DNA of 64,000 nt from Zeimonas sediminis (GCF_023721795.1 NZ_JAMQYE010000001.1:2825671-2889670), one strand, 5' to 3'; shown: positions 12,016 to 21,103, counted from the first letter of the stretch. Notes: generated by a model from the sequence alone, not told the origin. Numbers and translations are program-made.

Positions 12016-12180
12016 TCTGCCTTCTCGCAACCGACGGTCAGCCGGCTCTGCCGCGTGACCGTGCAGCGGGTCGACGGCTCGGTGCGGACCTTCGATTACG
12101 TCGAGCAGCCGAACGGGAGTGTCGGCGATCGGGTGCGCATCGAGAGCGACCAGTTGTGCCGCCAGGCCGGGCAGTCGAGC
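12016..12180 (+). pseudogene. Possible remnant of a SlyB/glycine-zipper lipoprotein C-terminus
   Basis: Between the Bug gene and pyrE one rightward frame reads RVTVQRVDGSVRTF and, a few residues on, VGDRVRIESDQL. This resembles the C-terminal beta segment of SlyB-type 2TM glycine-zipper proteins (a VTV-DGS-R-F then GDRVRV pattern). No glycine zipper, start or proper stop is present, so if real it is a fragment. The frame runs on into the end of pyrE without a stop. Weak evidence from about 40 residues. Confidence 0.3.
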
Positions 12181-12195
12181 CGGCGCCCGGGTCGC

Positions 12196-12870
12196 TCAGA
12201 CCCCGTAGCGCTCCCGGTACGCCTGTACCTGCGGCCGGTACTCGGCCAGCGCTTGCGCCTCCGCGCCCCCCGACTCCAGGAAGGCGAGCAGGTCGGCCAG
12301 CGATGCGATCGCGATCACCGGGATGCCGTACAGCCTGGCCACGTCCTGAGTGGCCGAGTGCTCGGAAGGCTTGACCGCGTCGCCGCCGCGCTCCTGTCGG
12401 TCGAGCGCGATCAGCACGCCCGAGGGCTCGGCGCCGGCCGCGCGGATCAGCTCCACCGATTCGCGCACCGAGGTGCCGGCCGAGATCACGTCGTCGATGA
12501 TCACCACCTTGCCCTTCATCGGCGCGCCGATCAGCGACCCGCCCTCGCCGTGGTCCTTCGCTTCCTTTCGATTGAAGGCGAAGGGCAGGTTGCGGCCCAT
12601 GCCGGCCAGCGCCACCGCGGTGGCCGACGCCAGCGTGATGCCCTTGTAGGCGGGGCCGAACAGCATGTCGCAGGACAGCCTGCCCGCGGCCTCGGCCTCG
12701 AGCAGCGTGCGCGCATAGAACTCGCCGAGCCTGCCGAGCAGCGCGCCGTCGTTGAAGAGGCCCGCGTTGAAGAAGTAGGGCGACAGCCGCCCGGCCTTGG
12801 TCTTGAACTCGCCGAAGCGCAGCACGCCGGCCGCGAGGGCGAAGCGAATAAACTCTTGCCTGGTATCCAT
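12196..12870 (-). CDS. pyrE: Orotate phosphoribosyltransferase
   Basis: A 224-residue enzyme that joins orotate to PRPP to give orotidine monophosphate in pyrimidine synthesis. Seen are [19 protein letters not shown] near the N-terminus, the catalytic loop region [15 protein letters not shown], and the PRPP-binding motif [13 protein letters not shown]. The length and order match the family. It is divergent from xth with only 20 bases between the two start codons, so their promoters must overlap each other or the opposite gene. Confidence 0.97.
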   Translation of the reverse strand: MDTRQEFIRFALAAGVLRFGEFKTKAGRLSPYFFNAGLFNDGALLGRLGEFYARTLLEAEAAGRLSCDMLFGPAYKGITLASATAVALAGMGRNLPFAFNRKEAKDHGEGGSLIGAPMKGKVVIIDDVISAGTSVRESVELIRAAGAEPSGVLIALDRQERGGDAVKPSEHSATQDVARLYGIPVIAIASLADLLAFLESGGAEAQALAEYRPQVQAYRERYGV

Positions 12871-12890
12871 CTCGATAGTGTAGCGGCCCG

Positions 12891-13673
12891 ATGCTCCGTG
12901 TGATCTCGCTGAACCTGAACGGCATCCGCTCGGCCGCCCGCAAGGGCTGGCTCGAGTGGGCGGCGGCCCAGCAGGCCGACGTGATGTGCGTGCAGGAACT
13001 GAAGGCCCAGGAGGCCGACCTGGACGACTCGCTGCGCGAGGTCGGCGGCATGCAAGGCCATTTCCACTTCGCCGAGAAGAAGGGCTACAGCGGTGTGGGC
13101 ATCTACTCGAAAAAGGCGCCGCGGGCGGTGCGGATCGGCTTCGGCAACGACGAGTTCGACGCCGAGGGCCGCTATGTCGAGGCCGACTTCGGCGCCTTCA
13201 CCGCGGTGTCGATCTACCTGCCCTCGGGTTCGAGCTCGGAAGAGCGCCAGCAGGCGAAGTTCCGCTTCATGGACTGCTTCCTGCCCCACTTGGTCGAGCT
13301 GGCCGCCAGCGGCCGCGAGATCGTCCTGTGCGGCGACTGGAACATTGCGCACATGGAGAAGGACCTGAAGAACTGGCGCAGCAACCAGAAGAACTCGGGC
13401 TTCCTGCCCGAAGAGCGGGCCTGGCTCACCCGCGTGTTCGACGAGGTCGGCTGGATCGACGTCTATCGCCGGTTGCATCCGGAGGCCACCGACGAGAGCT
13501 ACACTTGGTGGAGCAACCGTGGCCAGGCCTGGGCGAAGAACGTGGGCTGGCGGCTCGACTACCAGATCGCCACGCCGGGGCTGGCGGCCACTGCGAAGCG
13601 CGCCGCGGTCTACAAGGACCAGCGCTTCAGCGACCATGCGCCACTGACGATCGATTACGACTTGCGGTCCTGA
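12891..13673 (+). CDS. xth: Exodeoxyribonuclease III (AP endonuclease)
   Basis: A 260-residue exonuclease III-type enzyme that incises abasic sites and trims 3' ends in base-excision repair. Motifs of the EEP fold are visible: [14 protein letters not shown], the metal-binding Glu in [20 protein letters not shown] (Asp and Asn), RLDYQIAT and the terminal [10 protein letters not shown]. The ATG lies 20 bases from the pyrE start on the other strand, with no spacious promoter region. Neighbouring xth and pyrE are common in Burkholderiales. Confidence 0.96.
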   Translation: MLRVISLNLNGIRSAARKGWLEWAAAQQADVMCVQELKAQEADLDDSLREVGGMQGHFHFAEKKGYSGVGIYSKKAPRAVRIGFGNDEFDAEGRYVEADFGAFTAVSIYLPSGSSSEERQQAKFRFMDCFLPHLVELAASGREIVLCGDWNIAHMEKDLKNWRSNQKNSGFLPEERAWLTRVFDEVGWIDVYRRLHPEATDESYTWWSNRGQAWAKNVGWRLDYQIATPGLAATAKRAAVYKDQRFSDHAPLTIDYDLRS

Positions 13674-13752
13674 GCGTTCGGGATCCGCGCAGGTCCGCCG
13701 CTCTCCCTTCCACGACGTCACGACCCGATCCCTTCAACGACAGGAGAAAAGC

Positions 13753-14136
13753 ATGGGGTTCTTCAGCAAGATTCTCGAGAAGCTCGGCTTCGGTGAGGCC
13801 AAGGCCGCCCAGGCTCAGCCCGCGCCGGGCGCCACTGCGGGTGCCGCGCCGGCCGCCGCCCCCAAACCGATGGCGATGGTCGACGTGGTCGCGCAGCTCG
13901 AGCAGAAGGCCGCGGCCAACCCGCAGAAGCTCAACTGGCGAACGTCGATCGTCGACCTGCTGAAGCTGCTCGATCTCGACAGCAGCTTCGCCGCCCGCAA
14001 GGAGCTGGCGGCCGAGCTCGGCTGCCCGGCCGACAAGATGGGCGACTCGGCGCAGATGAACATGTGGCTGCACAAGACCGTGCTGCAGAAGATCGCCGAC
14101 AACGGCGGCAACGTGCCGAAGGAACTGCTCGACTGA
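13753..14136 (+). CDS. DUF3597 domain protein
   Basis: A small protein of 127 residues. It starts with an amphipathic segment GFFSKILEKLGFG, then an Ala/Pro linker (about 18-40), then a conserved helical domain with LNWRTSIVDLLKLLDLDSS, ARKELAAELGC and NMWLHKTVLQKIADNGG. This matches DUF3597 proteins, whose function is not known. The ribosome site AGGAGAAAAGC precedes ATG 13753. No signal peptide. Stands alone between xth and a convergent protease gene. Confidence 0.85.
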   Translation: MGFFSKILEKLGFGEAKAAQAQPAPGATAGAAPAAAPKPMAMVDVVAQLEQKAAANPQKLNWRTSIVDLLKLLDLDSSFAARKELAAELGCPADKMGDSAQMNMWLHKTVLQKIADNGGNVPKELLD

Positions 14137-14176
14137 CGCGGCCGCGGCGGGCCGGCAGGCCCGCCGACGCAGGCCC

Positions 14177-15094
14177 TCAGCGCACGGCCTGTCCGGTGTT
14201 CGATCGGTAGGGTGGCAAGGCCGCGACGGCCACGCCCCGCGTGCGCGCGTAGACCGGCAGCGTGGCCTGCAGGTTCCGGCGGATCTCCTCGATCCGTGTC
14301 TCGTGCGACGGATGCGTGGACAGCCACTGCGGCGGCTGCCCCTTCGAGGCTGCCGCCATCTTCTGCCACAGCACGATGCCGGCGCGCGGGTCGAAGCCGG
14401 CGCGCGCGGCGATGTCCATGCCGACCAGGTCGGCCTCGACCTCGTCGTCGCGTCCGAACTTCAGCATCGTGAGGCGCGCGGCGCCCGAGGCGAGCTGCCC
14501 GCCGATGTCGCCGAAGCCGAAGAGCTGCGACAGGATCGACGCGCCGACGGTCAGGCCCTGGGCAAGCGCGCCCTTGCCGGCCCGTTCGCGGCCGTGCTCG
14601 CGCAGCGCGTGCGCGATCTCGTGGCCCATGACGATCGCGACCTCGTCGTCGGTGAGTTTCAGCGTGTCGAGGATGCCGGTGTAGAAGACGATCTTTCCGC
14701 CCGGCATGCACAGCGCGTTGACCTGCTTCGACGCGATCAGGTTGACTTCCCAGTTCCAGTGCACCGCGCGCTCGTTGAAGCGGACCGCGTGCGGGATCAG
14801 CCGGCCGGCGATGCGGTGCAGCCGCTGCAACTGCGGATGGTTCTCCGGCGCCAGCGCCTTAGCCGACCGGGCCTGCTTCAGCAGCTCGCGGTACTGGCTC
14901 GCGGCCTGGGCCTCGACCTGTTCGGCGGGCACCAGTTCGGCGATCCGGCTGCGCGGCGCGACGGCGATGCCGTCGGCCTGGGCGGGCGCCGCCTGGCCGG
15001 CGGCCGGCTCCGGGCGCTGCTGGGCGAGCGCAGGCGGTGTCGCCGCGGCGAGCGCCAGGGAGAGCGAGAGCGCCTGGAAGAACCGCCTGTCCAT
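14177..15094 (-). CDS. Periplasmic M48-family zinc metalloprotease
   Basis: A secreted M48 peptidase of about 305 residues, related to BepA/LoiP-type proteases that act in outer-membrane quality control. The start ATG 15094 gives a clean signal peptide ending PPALAQQ. The zinc site is HEIAHALREHGRE (HExxH), with the third ligand Glu in DDEVEADLVGMDIAARAG. LSTHPSHETRIEEIRR near the end is typical of this group. It lacks the TPR half of BepA. The open frame extends 58 codons upstream, but those codons do not look like protein start or signal sequence. No obvious operon partner. Confidence 0.92.
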   Translation of the reverse strand: MDRRFFQALSLSLALAAATPPALAQQRPEPAAGQAAPAQADGIAVAPRSRIAELVPAEQVEAQAASQYRELLKQARSAKALAPENHPQLQRLHRIAGRLIPHAVRFNERAVHWNWEVNLIASKQVNALCMPGGKIVFYTGILDTLKLTDDEVAIVMGHEIAHALREHGRERAGKGALAQGLTVGASILSQLFGFGDIGGQLASGAARLTMLKFGRDDEVEADLVGMDIAARAGFDPRAGIVLWQKMAAASKGQPPQWLSTHPSHETRIEEIRRNLQATLPVYARTRGVAVAALPPYRSNTGQAVR

Positions 15095-15543
15095 CGCACA
15101 CAAGATCGGGTCTCTGCGGTCCTGAGTCAAGCGCCGGCCTGACGACGCGGACATGGCCCTGGCCTCGGGGGCGTTGCCCGGTCGCCCCCTGGGAGCGTGG
15201 CCGGGTCGCGGAGCGTTGTTGCACGTGGACGACAGTCCTCTGCAGCCGGACATTGCCGCGCGGCGCATCGCGATGGTCCGGCGGTAGAGTGCTTCCTTCT
15301 GCCGTGTCCACGGGTCGGGTCCGCGCGTGGCCGCGCCGCCTGCCCGCTTCCGAACGGGGCCACCTTCTTCCAGCCGATGTCCGCAGGAGCCTCCAGCTCG
15401 CGCCTTTCAGCGCTGGCGCCACCTCGGTTTGCAGCGCTGTCGACAATGCCTCGTGCGCGCGGGCGACCGGCCGCGCGTTTCCAGGGGGGCCTGGCGGTGG
15501 CGGGACCCGGCGGGGCGACCGCCGAGCGCCGGGCGCGTGCCCG
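15095..15543. other. Non-coding gap between the protease and flippase genes
   Basis: About 449 bases. Open frames run through it on the plus strand, but their codon content (Arg, Pro and Cys runs) looks like GC-rich noise, and no family match is visible. It should contain the leftward protease promoter and any promoter of the exopolysaccharide locus. I see no confident element. Confidence 0.5.
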
Positions 15544-17058
15544 ATGACGAGGACGGATCCCTACAGCGGCTCGCGCATCGCGCGGGGCGTGATCCACCTC
15601 CTGGGAGGCAAGGCGCTCGTCTCGGTCGCCGGGATCGGGACTTTCCTGGTCCTCGTGCAGGCCCTGCCGGTCGAGCAGTTCGCGGCCTACACGGTGCTCT
15701 TCGCGCTCGTGGAGCTCGTCGATGCCCTCAGCGGGGTCGGCGTGCCGCACGTCCTGGCGCGCTATGTGCCGGAGCTGTACGCCGCGCACAGGAGAAGAAC
15801 GGTGCGACACCTGGTCGTCGTCGCGCTGGCGTTGCGCGGCGCACTGCTCTTCGCCTTCGCCGGCGTGGCCTACCTGCTGGTGCCGGTCGTCGCGCCCATG
15901 GTCGGGCTGACGGGTTGGGAGCCCGCCTTCCGGCTCTATCTGGTCGTCGTCGTCTTGCGCGTGTTCGCGCAGGCCGTGTTCGGAGTCCTCGAGTCGATGC
16001 TGCACCAGAGCCTTGCCCAGCTCGGGGCCGGAAGCGTCACGCTGTCGCGCTTCGTCCTTCTCTGGGGGGCCGCTGCGCAGGCGAAGCTCGACCTGCATCT
16101 CGTGATCCTGATCGAGCTTGCAACCGAAGCTGTCGGCGTTCTGCTGCTGTGCGGCGGACTTGCGCGAACCCTCTCGCTCCGGGCCGATGATGGAGGCGAA
16201 GACGGAGCCGGCTGGGTGCGGGCCAACTTGCGGCGGATGCTCGACTTCGGATTCAAGGGATACCTGCAGCACCTGCTGATCATGCCTTTCGGCGGCGCCG
16301 TCCAGCGCCTGATCGTCGGCGCATCGCTATCGACCGCCGATGTCGCGCTGTTCGGCTTCGCCCGCTCCGTGGCGGACCTCGCTAGGCGCTACCTGCCGGC
16401 AACCATGCTGGCGGGCGTGATCAGGCCCGTCCTCACCGCCCGCTACGTGAGCGATCGGCGGTTCGAGGACCTCGTGAGAGCCGCGAATCTGGTCTTCAAG
16501 GTCAACGCGATCGGGATCTGCCTAGGCATCGTGGTGCTGCACGCCGGCGGCAGGGGGCTGGTCGACGCGGTCACGTCGGCCAAGTACGGGGAGGGCGCCG
16601 TCATCCTGCTGCTGCTGATGCTGGCAGTGCTCCTCGTCTCGTCATTGCGCCTGATGCTGGACCACGTCAGCCACGCCGTCGAGCGAAACGGCCCTCTCGT
16701 CGTTTCCAACGCAGTGATCACGCTCTCGATCCTGCCCGGCATCGCGATCCTGCCCGTGGCTGGCGTCTACGCCCTGCCGCTCAGCAATCTCCTGGGATTG
16801 GGCTTCGGTTGCTTCGTGCTCGTCCGGTGGCTGCGGGCTGGGGGCTTCGACTACCGCTACGATGCAGCGGGGGCGGGAAAGATGTTGCTGGCCTCGGCGG
16901 GTGGCATGGCGGCCGGCCAGGTTTCCACCGCTCTGCAGGCGAACTGGATGCTGTCCGTCGCTTGCGCCGTCCTCGGCTTCGCGGTGGTGGCATTCGCATC
17001 TCGGCCGTTCGACACCGCGGATCGGGCGCTCATGGCGGCGATGTTCAGGCGCCGATAG
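15544..17058 (+). CDS. Wzx-like polysaccharide flippase (MOP/MVF superfamily)
   Basis: A membrane protein of 504 residues with roughly 12-14 hydrophobic segments. It resembles O-antigen and exopolysaccharide flippases that move undecaprenyl-linked units across the inner membrane. It begins TRTDPYSGSRIARGVIHLLGGKALVSVAG, then has LVQALPVEQFAAYTVL and LARYVPELYAA. In the second half are LIVGASLSTADVALFGFARSV and a cytoplasmic cluster RRYLPATM. ATG 15544 is chosen because upstream residues are low-complexity. It is followed by two leftward AlkP genes and then pgaABCD, which suggests that it serves cell-surface polysaccharide. The PNAG pathway itself needs no flippase, so its substrate is probably another glycan. 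Confidence 0.82.
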   Translation: MTRTDPYSGSRIARGVIHLLGGKALVSVAGIGTFLVLVQALPVEQFAAYTVLFALVELVDALSGVGVPHVLARYVPELYAAHRRRTVRHLVVVALALRGALLFAFAGVAYLLVPVVAPMVGLTGWEPAFRLYLVVVVLRVFAQAVFGVLESMLHQSLAQLGAGSVTLSRFVLLWGAAAQAKLDLHLVILIELATEAVGVLLLCGGLARTLSLRADDGGEDGAGWVRANLRRMLDFGFKGYLQHLLIMPFGGAVQRLIVGASLSTADVALFGFARSVADLARRYLPATMLAGVIRPVLTARYVSDRRFEDLVRAANLVFKVNAIGICLGIVVLHAGGRGLVDAVTSAKYGEGAVILLLLMLAVLLVSSLRLMLDHVSHAVERNGPLVVSNAVITLSILPGIAILPVAGVYALPLSNLLGLGFGCFVLVRWLRAGGFDYRYDAAGAGKMLLASAGGMAAGQVSTALQANWMLSVACAVLGFAVVAFASRPFDTADRALMAAMFRRR

Positions 17059-17127
17059 CCCGCCACGACCGGACTCCCGCCACCGCCGGATCGGGGGCGG
17101 CCCTTGCGGCGGCAGGGTACTCGGCCC

Positions 17128-18879
17128 TCAAGCCGCCGAGGACTCCGCTTCCGCCGGTTCCAGGTCGGCCTGGAAAAGCGGGCGGCCGTCCAGGTGCGCC
17201 GGCAGTCTGCAGCCCATCAACTGCAGGATGGTCGGAGCGAAATCAACGGCCGCGGCGGTGGGCAGGCTGGTGCCGGCCGCGATGCCTGGACCGGCTGCCG
17301 CGACGAATCCGCGGTTCCAGTGGGTGCCCGCCCGGAAGTGAGGAAAGGGGCCGATGCGCCCGAAGTCGGGGCTGTCGACGACGTCGGTGATCCGCTCGTG
17401 CCAGAGCACGTCGAGGTCGAACTCGGGCAGTTTCGGGTCGTCGGCGAGGCTGTCGCGGCGGGTCCGGTAGACCGCCTTGACCAGGGGCTCGCCCGAGCGG
17501 GCGTCGCGCAGGCGGCGGAGGTGGCCCTCGATCTCGGTGCACAGCGCATCGTAGTCGCCGGGTTCGACGATGCCGTGCGGGTCGCGCCCGCGCAGGTTGA
17601 TGCGGATGCGTCCCTTGGTGAAGCCGGGCAGCGCGAAGGCCTTCATCTTCGGCCACATCGGGCGATACCACATCGCCGGATGCCAGAGCATCTCTTCGTC
17701 CCTGGCCTGGTCGGTGAAGGGGGAGGCGAGGTCGTGGTACGAGCCCTTCAGGAGCGAGCCGGGCAGCCTGGAGCGCACGAACCGGGCGATCGGGCTGGTG
17801 CCGTTGTAGCGGGTCCAGAGTTCGCCGATCCAGGACTTGCGGCGCGGGTGGGTGATCAGGGGGCCCGGCGGGGAGTCGCTGCCGGCGGCGCCGAGGGCGG
17901 CCGAGCCCGGGAAGTTGAAGCGGTAGAGCAGCTCCGAGATCACGACGGAGCTGAGCAGGTCGCTGTAGTTGGGTCCCATGCCGTGCAGGGAGAAGCACAT
18001 CAGCACGGCGTCCGAGGGCGCCTTGGCGGCGATTTCGCCGATCGCCCGGTCGACGTCCTGGTAGGTGCGAAGCAGCAAGTCCTCGGCCGGGCGCTCCGAA
18101 GCGAGGGCCGAGTACAGGGGGTGGTCGGGCTGGCTGAAGCAGTAGACGTCATGGCCGGCGGTGTGGGGCTCGGCGAAGACCGCCAGGAACAGGTCCCAGT
18201 CGTCGCGCTCCATGAGGTCCAGGCAGATCGCGGTGCGCGCGCGCACGCTCGAGGCCAGCGCGCCGTCGAGCCACTTCAGGTAGTCCTTGTCCCACCAGAT
18301 GCCGTTGTCCTTGAAGACCACGGCGTTCTCGCCGTGGCGCCGGCTCAGCTCGTCGAACAGGCCCGCGGGATTCGAGTGGCGGCCGGTCAGCGGATGGTGG
18401 CCGCCCCATCCCAGGACCTGGACGCCGTCGACGCGATCGGACAGGCGGGTGATGGGCAGGTCGAACACCGCGACCTTCCGCTTCTCGCCCAGCGCGTAGA
18501 AGGGCTCGAAGGCGTCGAAGGCCGGCAACCCCTCGTCGATCGTCGAGATTCCGTACTCGCCGGGCGTGTACCGGAAGGCGGACCACGCGCCGGTCTTGTT
18601 CTGGCGGCACCCGGTCGCGAACTCGACCCAGAGCGGCTCGGTCTCGAAGGCCTCGACTCGCTCCCCGTGCAACTCGGCGCTTCCCCGCACCCGTCCGTAT
18701 GCGCCTTCCGTTCGGAGCCTGGCGATGTTCGGCAGATGGCCCTCGGCCATCCACTTCTCGATCAGGACGGGATCGGCAGCATCCAGGCCGATCGCAATCA
18801 CGCGCCGTGCGGGCGGCCGACTGTCGTCGTGCTGGGCAGGTCCTTCGACGCTGGGGCGCGAACGGGGATCGGATCGCAT
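17128..18879 (-). CDS. AlkP-superfamily phosphohydrolase/phosphomutase, copy 1
   Basis: About 583 residues, of the COG3379-like group of type I phosphodiesterase/nucleotide-pyrophosphatase proteins. Seen are the metal-binding opening VIAIGLDAADPVLIEKW and GHLPNIARL, the likely nucleophile Thr in ETEPLWVEFATG, and the later RINLRGRDPHGIVEPGDY. Two metal positions differ from the classic pattern: AEPHTAGHD and FSLHGMGPN stand where xxDxxxH and SDHG are usual. No signal peptide. The frame continues to 18987 upstream; ATG 18879 is preferred but upstream residues are not convincing, and a start closer to VIAIG is possible. A tandem paralogue lies immediately upstream; see the repeat entries. Confidence 0.85.
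   Translation of the reverse strand: MRSDPRSRPSVEGPAQHDDSRPPARRVIAIGLDAADPVLIEKWMAEGHLPNIARLRTEGAYGRVRGSAELHGERVEAFETEPLWVEFATGCRQNKTGAWSAFRYTPGEYGISTIDEGLPAFDAFEPFYALGEKRKVAVFDLPITRLSDRVDGVQVLGWGGHHPLTGRHSNPAGLFDELSRRHGENAVVFKDNGIWWDKDYLKWLDGALASSVRARTAICLDLMERDDWDLFLAVFAEPHTAGHDVYCFSQPDHPLYSALASERPAEDLLLRTYQDVDRAIGEIAAKAPSDAVLMCFSLHGMGPNYSDLLSSVVISELLYRFNFPGSAALGAAGSDSPPGPLITHPRRKSWIGELWTRYNGTSPIARFVRSRLPGSLLKGSYHDLASPFTDQARDEEMLWHPAMWYRPMWPKMKAFALPGFTKGRIRINLRGRDPHGIVEPGDYDALCTEIEGHLRRLRDARSGEPLVKAVYRTRRDSLADDPKLPEFDLDVLWHERITDVVDSPDFGRIGPFPHFRAGTHWNRGFVAAAGPGIAAGTSLPTAAAVDFAPTILQLMGCRLPAHLDGRPLFQADLEPAEAESSAA
17327..18282. repeat. 956-bp identical tract, copy A (inside AlkP copy 1)
   Basis: Reading line by line I found no difference between this tract and 19238-20193, at a constant offset of 1911 bases. 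Sequence divergence appears sharply on both sides: a few changes within 80 bases beyond the left edge, and many beyond the right edge. The tract covers roughly the C-terminal two thirds of both AlkP genes. Confidence 0.92.
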
Positions 18880-19008
18880 TGGCTTCCCGAGCGCGCCGCT
18901 ACAAGGCGCGCAGATGATTTCGGCGGGGCGGATATGTCCACGATCATGATCGCATACCCTTGCCGTCCCGCCCGTGACGGACGTCACTCCGGGGGGCGCC
19001 TAGCGATC

Positions 19009-20724
19009 TCAGGCCGATTGGCAGACCGGCCCGGTGGATGGTGTTTCCGCGGGCGAAAGCCCTCCAGACGGCACTTTCCTGGGGAAGAGGGGTACGCCAT
19101 CCATGTGGCCGGGGACCGGGCATCCCAGGAACTGAAGAATGGTGGCCGGCAGGTCGACCGCCGCGGCGGTGGGCAGGCTGGTGCCGGCCGCGATGCCCGG
19201 ACCGGCTGCGGCCACGAATCCGCGGTTCCAGTGTCCGCCCGCCCGGAAGTGAGGAAAGGGGCCGATGCGCCCGAAGTCGGGGCTGTCGACGACGTCGGTG
19301 ATCCGCTCGTGCCAGAGCACGTCGAGGTCGAACTCGGGCAGTTTCGGGTCGTCGGCGAGGCTGTCGCGGCGGGTCCGGTAGACCGCCTTGACCAGGGGCT
19401 CGCCCGAGCGGGCGTCGCGCAGGCGGCGGAGGTGGCCCTCGATCTCGGTGCACAGCGCATCGTAGTCGCCGGGTTCGACGATGCCGTGCGGGTCGCGCCC
19501 GCGCAGGTTGATGCGGATGCGTCCCTTGGTGAAGCCGGGCAGCGCGAAGGCCTTCATCTTCGGCCACATCGGGCGATACCACATCGCCGGATGCCAGAGC
19601 ATCTCTTCGTCCCTGGCCTGGTCGGTGAAGGGGGAGGCGAGGTCGTGGTACGAGCCCTTCAGGAGCGAGCCGGGCAGCCTGGAGCGCACGAACCGGGCGA
19701 TCGGGCTGGTGCCGTTGTAGCGGGTCCAGAGTTCGCCGATCCAGGACTTGCGGCGCGGGTGGGTGATCAGGGGGCCCGGCGGGGAGTCGCTGCCGGCGGC
19801 GCCGAGGGCGGCCGAGCCCGGGAAGTTGAAGCGGTAGAGCAGCTCCGAGATCACGACGGAGCTGAGCAGGTCGCTGTAGTTGGGTCCCATGCCGTGCAGG
19901 GAGAAGCACATCAGCACGGCGTCCGAGGGCGCCTTGGCGGCGATTTCGCCGATCGCCCGGTCGACGTCCTGGTAGGTGCGAAGCAGCAAGTCCTCGGCCG
20001 GGCGCTCCGAAGCGAGGGCCGAGTACAGGGGGTGGTCGGGCTGGCTGAAGCAGTAGACGTCATGGCCGGCGGTGTGGGGCTCGGCGAAGACCGCCAGGAA
20101 CAGGTCCCAGTCGTCGCGCTCCATGAGGTCCAGGCAGATCGCGGTGCGCGCGCGCACGCTCGAGGCCAGCGCGCCGTCGAGCCACTTCAGGTACTCCTTG
20201 TCCCACCAGATGCCCGTGTCCTTATGGAAGATCGCGTTCCGGCCGTGGCGCTCCGTCAATTCGGAAAGCAGCGCCCGCGGTACGGAGTGCCTTTCGGTGT
20301 GAGGGAAGTGCCCGCCCCATCCCAGGACCTGGATTCCGTTGACGCGATCGGACAAGCGGGTGATGGGCAGGTCGAACACCGCGACCTTCCGCTGCTCGCC
20401 CAGCGCGTAGAAGGGCTCGAAGGCGTCGAAGGCGGGCAGTTCCTCGTCGATTCGCCTGACCCGGCCGGTGGCGGGGGAGAAGCTCGTCGAGTCCCAGGCT
20501 CCCGAACTCGTCGGGTTGCAGCCCGTCACGAAATCGACCCAGAGAGGCTCCGTGGCGAACAATTCCATCTGCTCGCCACGGAACTCGACGGTGCTCTTCA
20601 GGCGTCCGTAGGCACCGGCATTCCGGATCCTGGCGAGGTTGGGCAGATGGCCCCCATCCATCCATCTCTCTACGAGGACGGGGTCGGCGGCATCCAGGCC
20701 GATCGCGATCACGGGCTGAGACAT
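19009..20724 (-). CDS. AlkP-superfamily phosphohydrolase/phosphomutase, copy 2
   Basis: About 571 residues, a tandem paralogue of the gene at 17128. It begins SQPVIAIGLDAADPVLVERW with ATG 20724 and has the same nucleophile region (FATEPLWVDFVTG) and the same unusual AEPHTAGHD and FSLHGMGPN motifs. The N-terminal third differs from copy 1 at many residues, for example CNPTSSGAWDSTSF against CRQNKTGAWSAFRY, while the rest is identical. The last 40 residues differ again (FLGCPVPGHMDGVPLFPRK). The pair is collinear on the minus strand, 129 bases apart. Substrate unknown; the context suggests a phosphate-bearing polysaccharide or precursor. Confidence 0.86.
   Translation of the reverse strand: MSQPVIAIGLDAADPVLVERWMDGGHLPNLARIRNAGAYGRLKSTVEFRGEQMELFATEPLWVDFVTGCNPTSSGAWDSTSFSPATGRVRRIDEELPAFDAFEPFYALGEQRKVAVFDLPITRLSDRVNGIQVLGWGGHFPHTERHSVPRALLSELTERHGRNAIFHKDTGIWWDKEYLKWLDGALASSVRARTAICLDLMERDDWDLFLAVFAEPHTAGHDVYCFSQPDHPLYSALASERPAEDLLLRTYQDVDRAIGEIAAKAPSDAVLMCFSLHGMGPNYSDLLSSVVISELLYRFNFPGSAALGAAGSDSPPGPLITHPRRKSWIGELWTRYNGTSPIARFVRSRLPGSLLKGSYHDLASPFTDQARDEEMLWHPAMWYRPMWPKMKAFALPGFTKGRIRINLRGRDPHGIVEPGDYDALCTEIEGHLRRLRDARSGEPLVKAVYRTRRDSLADDPKLPEFDLDVLWHERITDVVDSPDFGRIGPFPHFRAGGHWNRGFVAAAGPGIAAGTSLPTAAAVDLPATILQFLGCPVPGHMDGVPLFPRKVPSGGLSPAETPSTGPVCQSA
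19238..20193. repeat. 956-bp identical tract, copy B (inside AlkP copy 2)
   Basis: Partner of 17327-18282 with no mismatch seen by eye. A second shorter stretch of near identity, about 18397-18526 against 20310-20440, lies further toward the gene starts and includes the codons for FDLPITRLSDRV. Patches of identity separated by diverged sequence are what gene conversion leaves. Confidence 0.92.
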
Positions 20725-21103
20725 TTCGAGGCTGCGCTCTTCGATGCAGAAACGGGGGGGGGAGTTTCGCACGGTGGATGCACGTACCGCCTGTGACCAG
20801 GCGCACGATTGCTGCGCTTTCTCAACTCCCGGCGATTCGGCTACGGCCGTTGCCGCACATCGGGGCGCCATCCGTTCACGCCCGATCGGGTCGGCTCCGC
20901 TCCGCCCCGCCCGGAGGAGTTCCCGGATTCCCGTGTCGTCCGTTGCGGAGCGGCGACAGTCCGCTCGCGCCGGCAGCGCGCGTGCGGTCGCTCTGCGCTG
21001 ACCGACGGTAAAGTCCCCCTTTCGTCGGCCCCGACGGTCGGGCCGTCGCGCCGGCCTTCCGCTCCCCTGCTAGCCTCCGGCGAGAGCCATTCCCGTCCGA
21101 TCG
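20725..21103. other. Divergent intergenic region between AlkP copy 2 and pgaA
   Basis: About 379 bases that should hold promoters for the leftward AlkP pair and the rightward pga operon. It contains a run of nine G at 20754-20762, close to the AlkP start. An interrupted inverted repeat, GGCCCCGACGG and GGGCCGTCGC, lies near 21028-21055. I saw no clear sigma-70 hexamers and no gene. Confidence 0.5.

Noticed and set aside
15095-15543. An N-terminal extension of the flippase beginning at 15037
   Set aside because: The extra codons are Arg/Pro/Ala noise without a membrane or signal segment. The family begins just before the first helix, matching ATG 15544.
20754-20762. A run of nine G as a phase-variation tract
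   Set aside because: It is outside any coding frame that I accept and about 30 bases from the AlkP copy 2 start. It could alter promoter spacing, but nothing else supports that, and it may also be a sequencing error.
17104-20796. A 1230-codon open frame on the plus strand opposite the AlkP pair
   Set aside because: It is an antisense shadow of two GC-rich genes. It has an internal duplication only because the AlkP genes share the 956-bp tract, and shows no protein motif.
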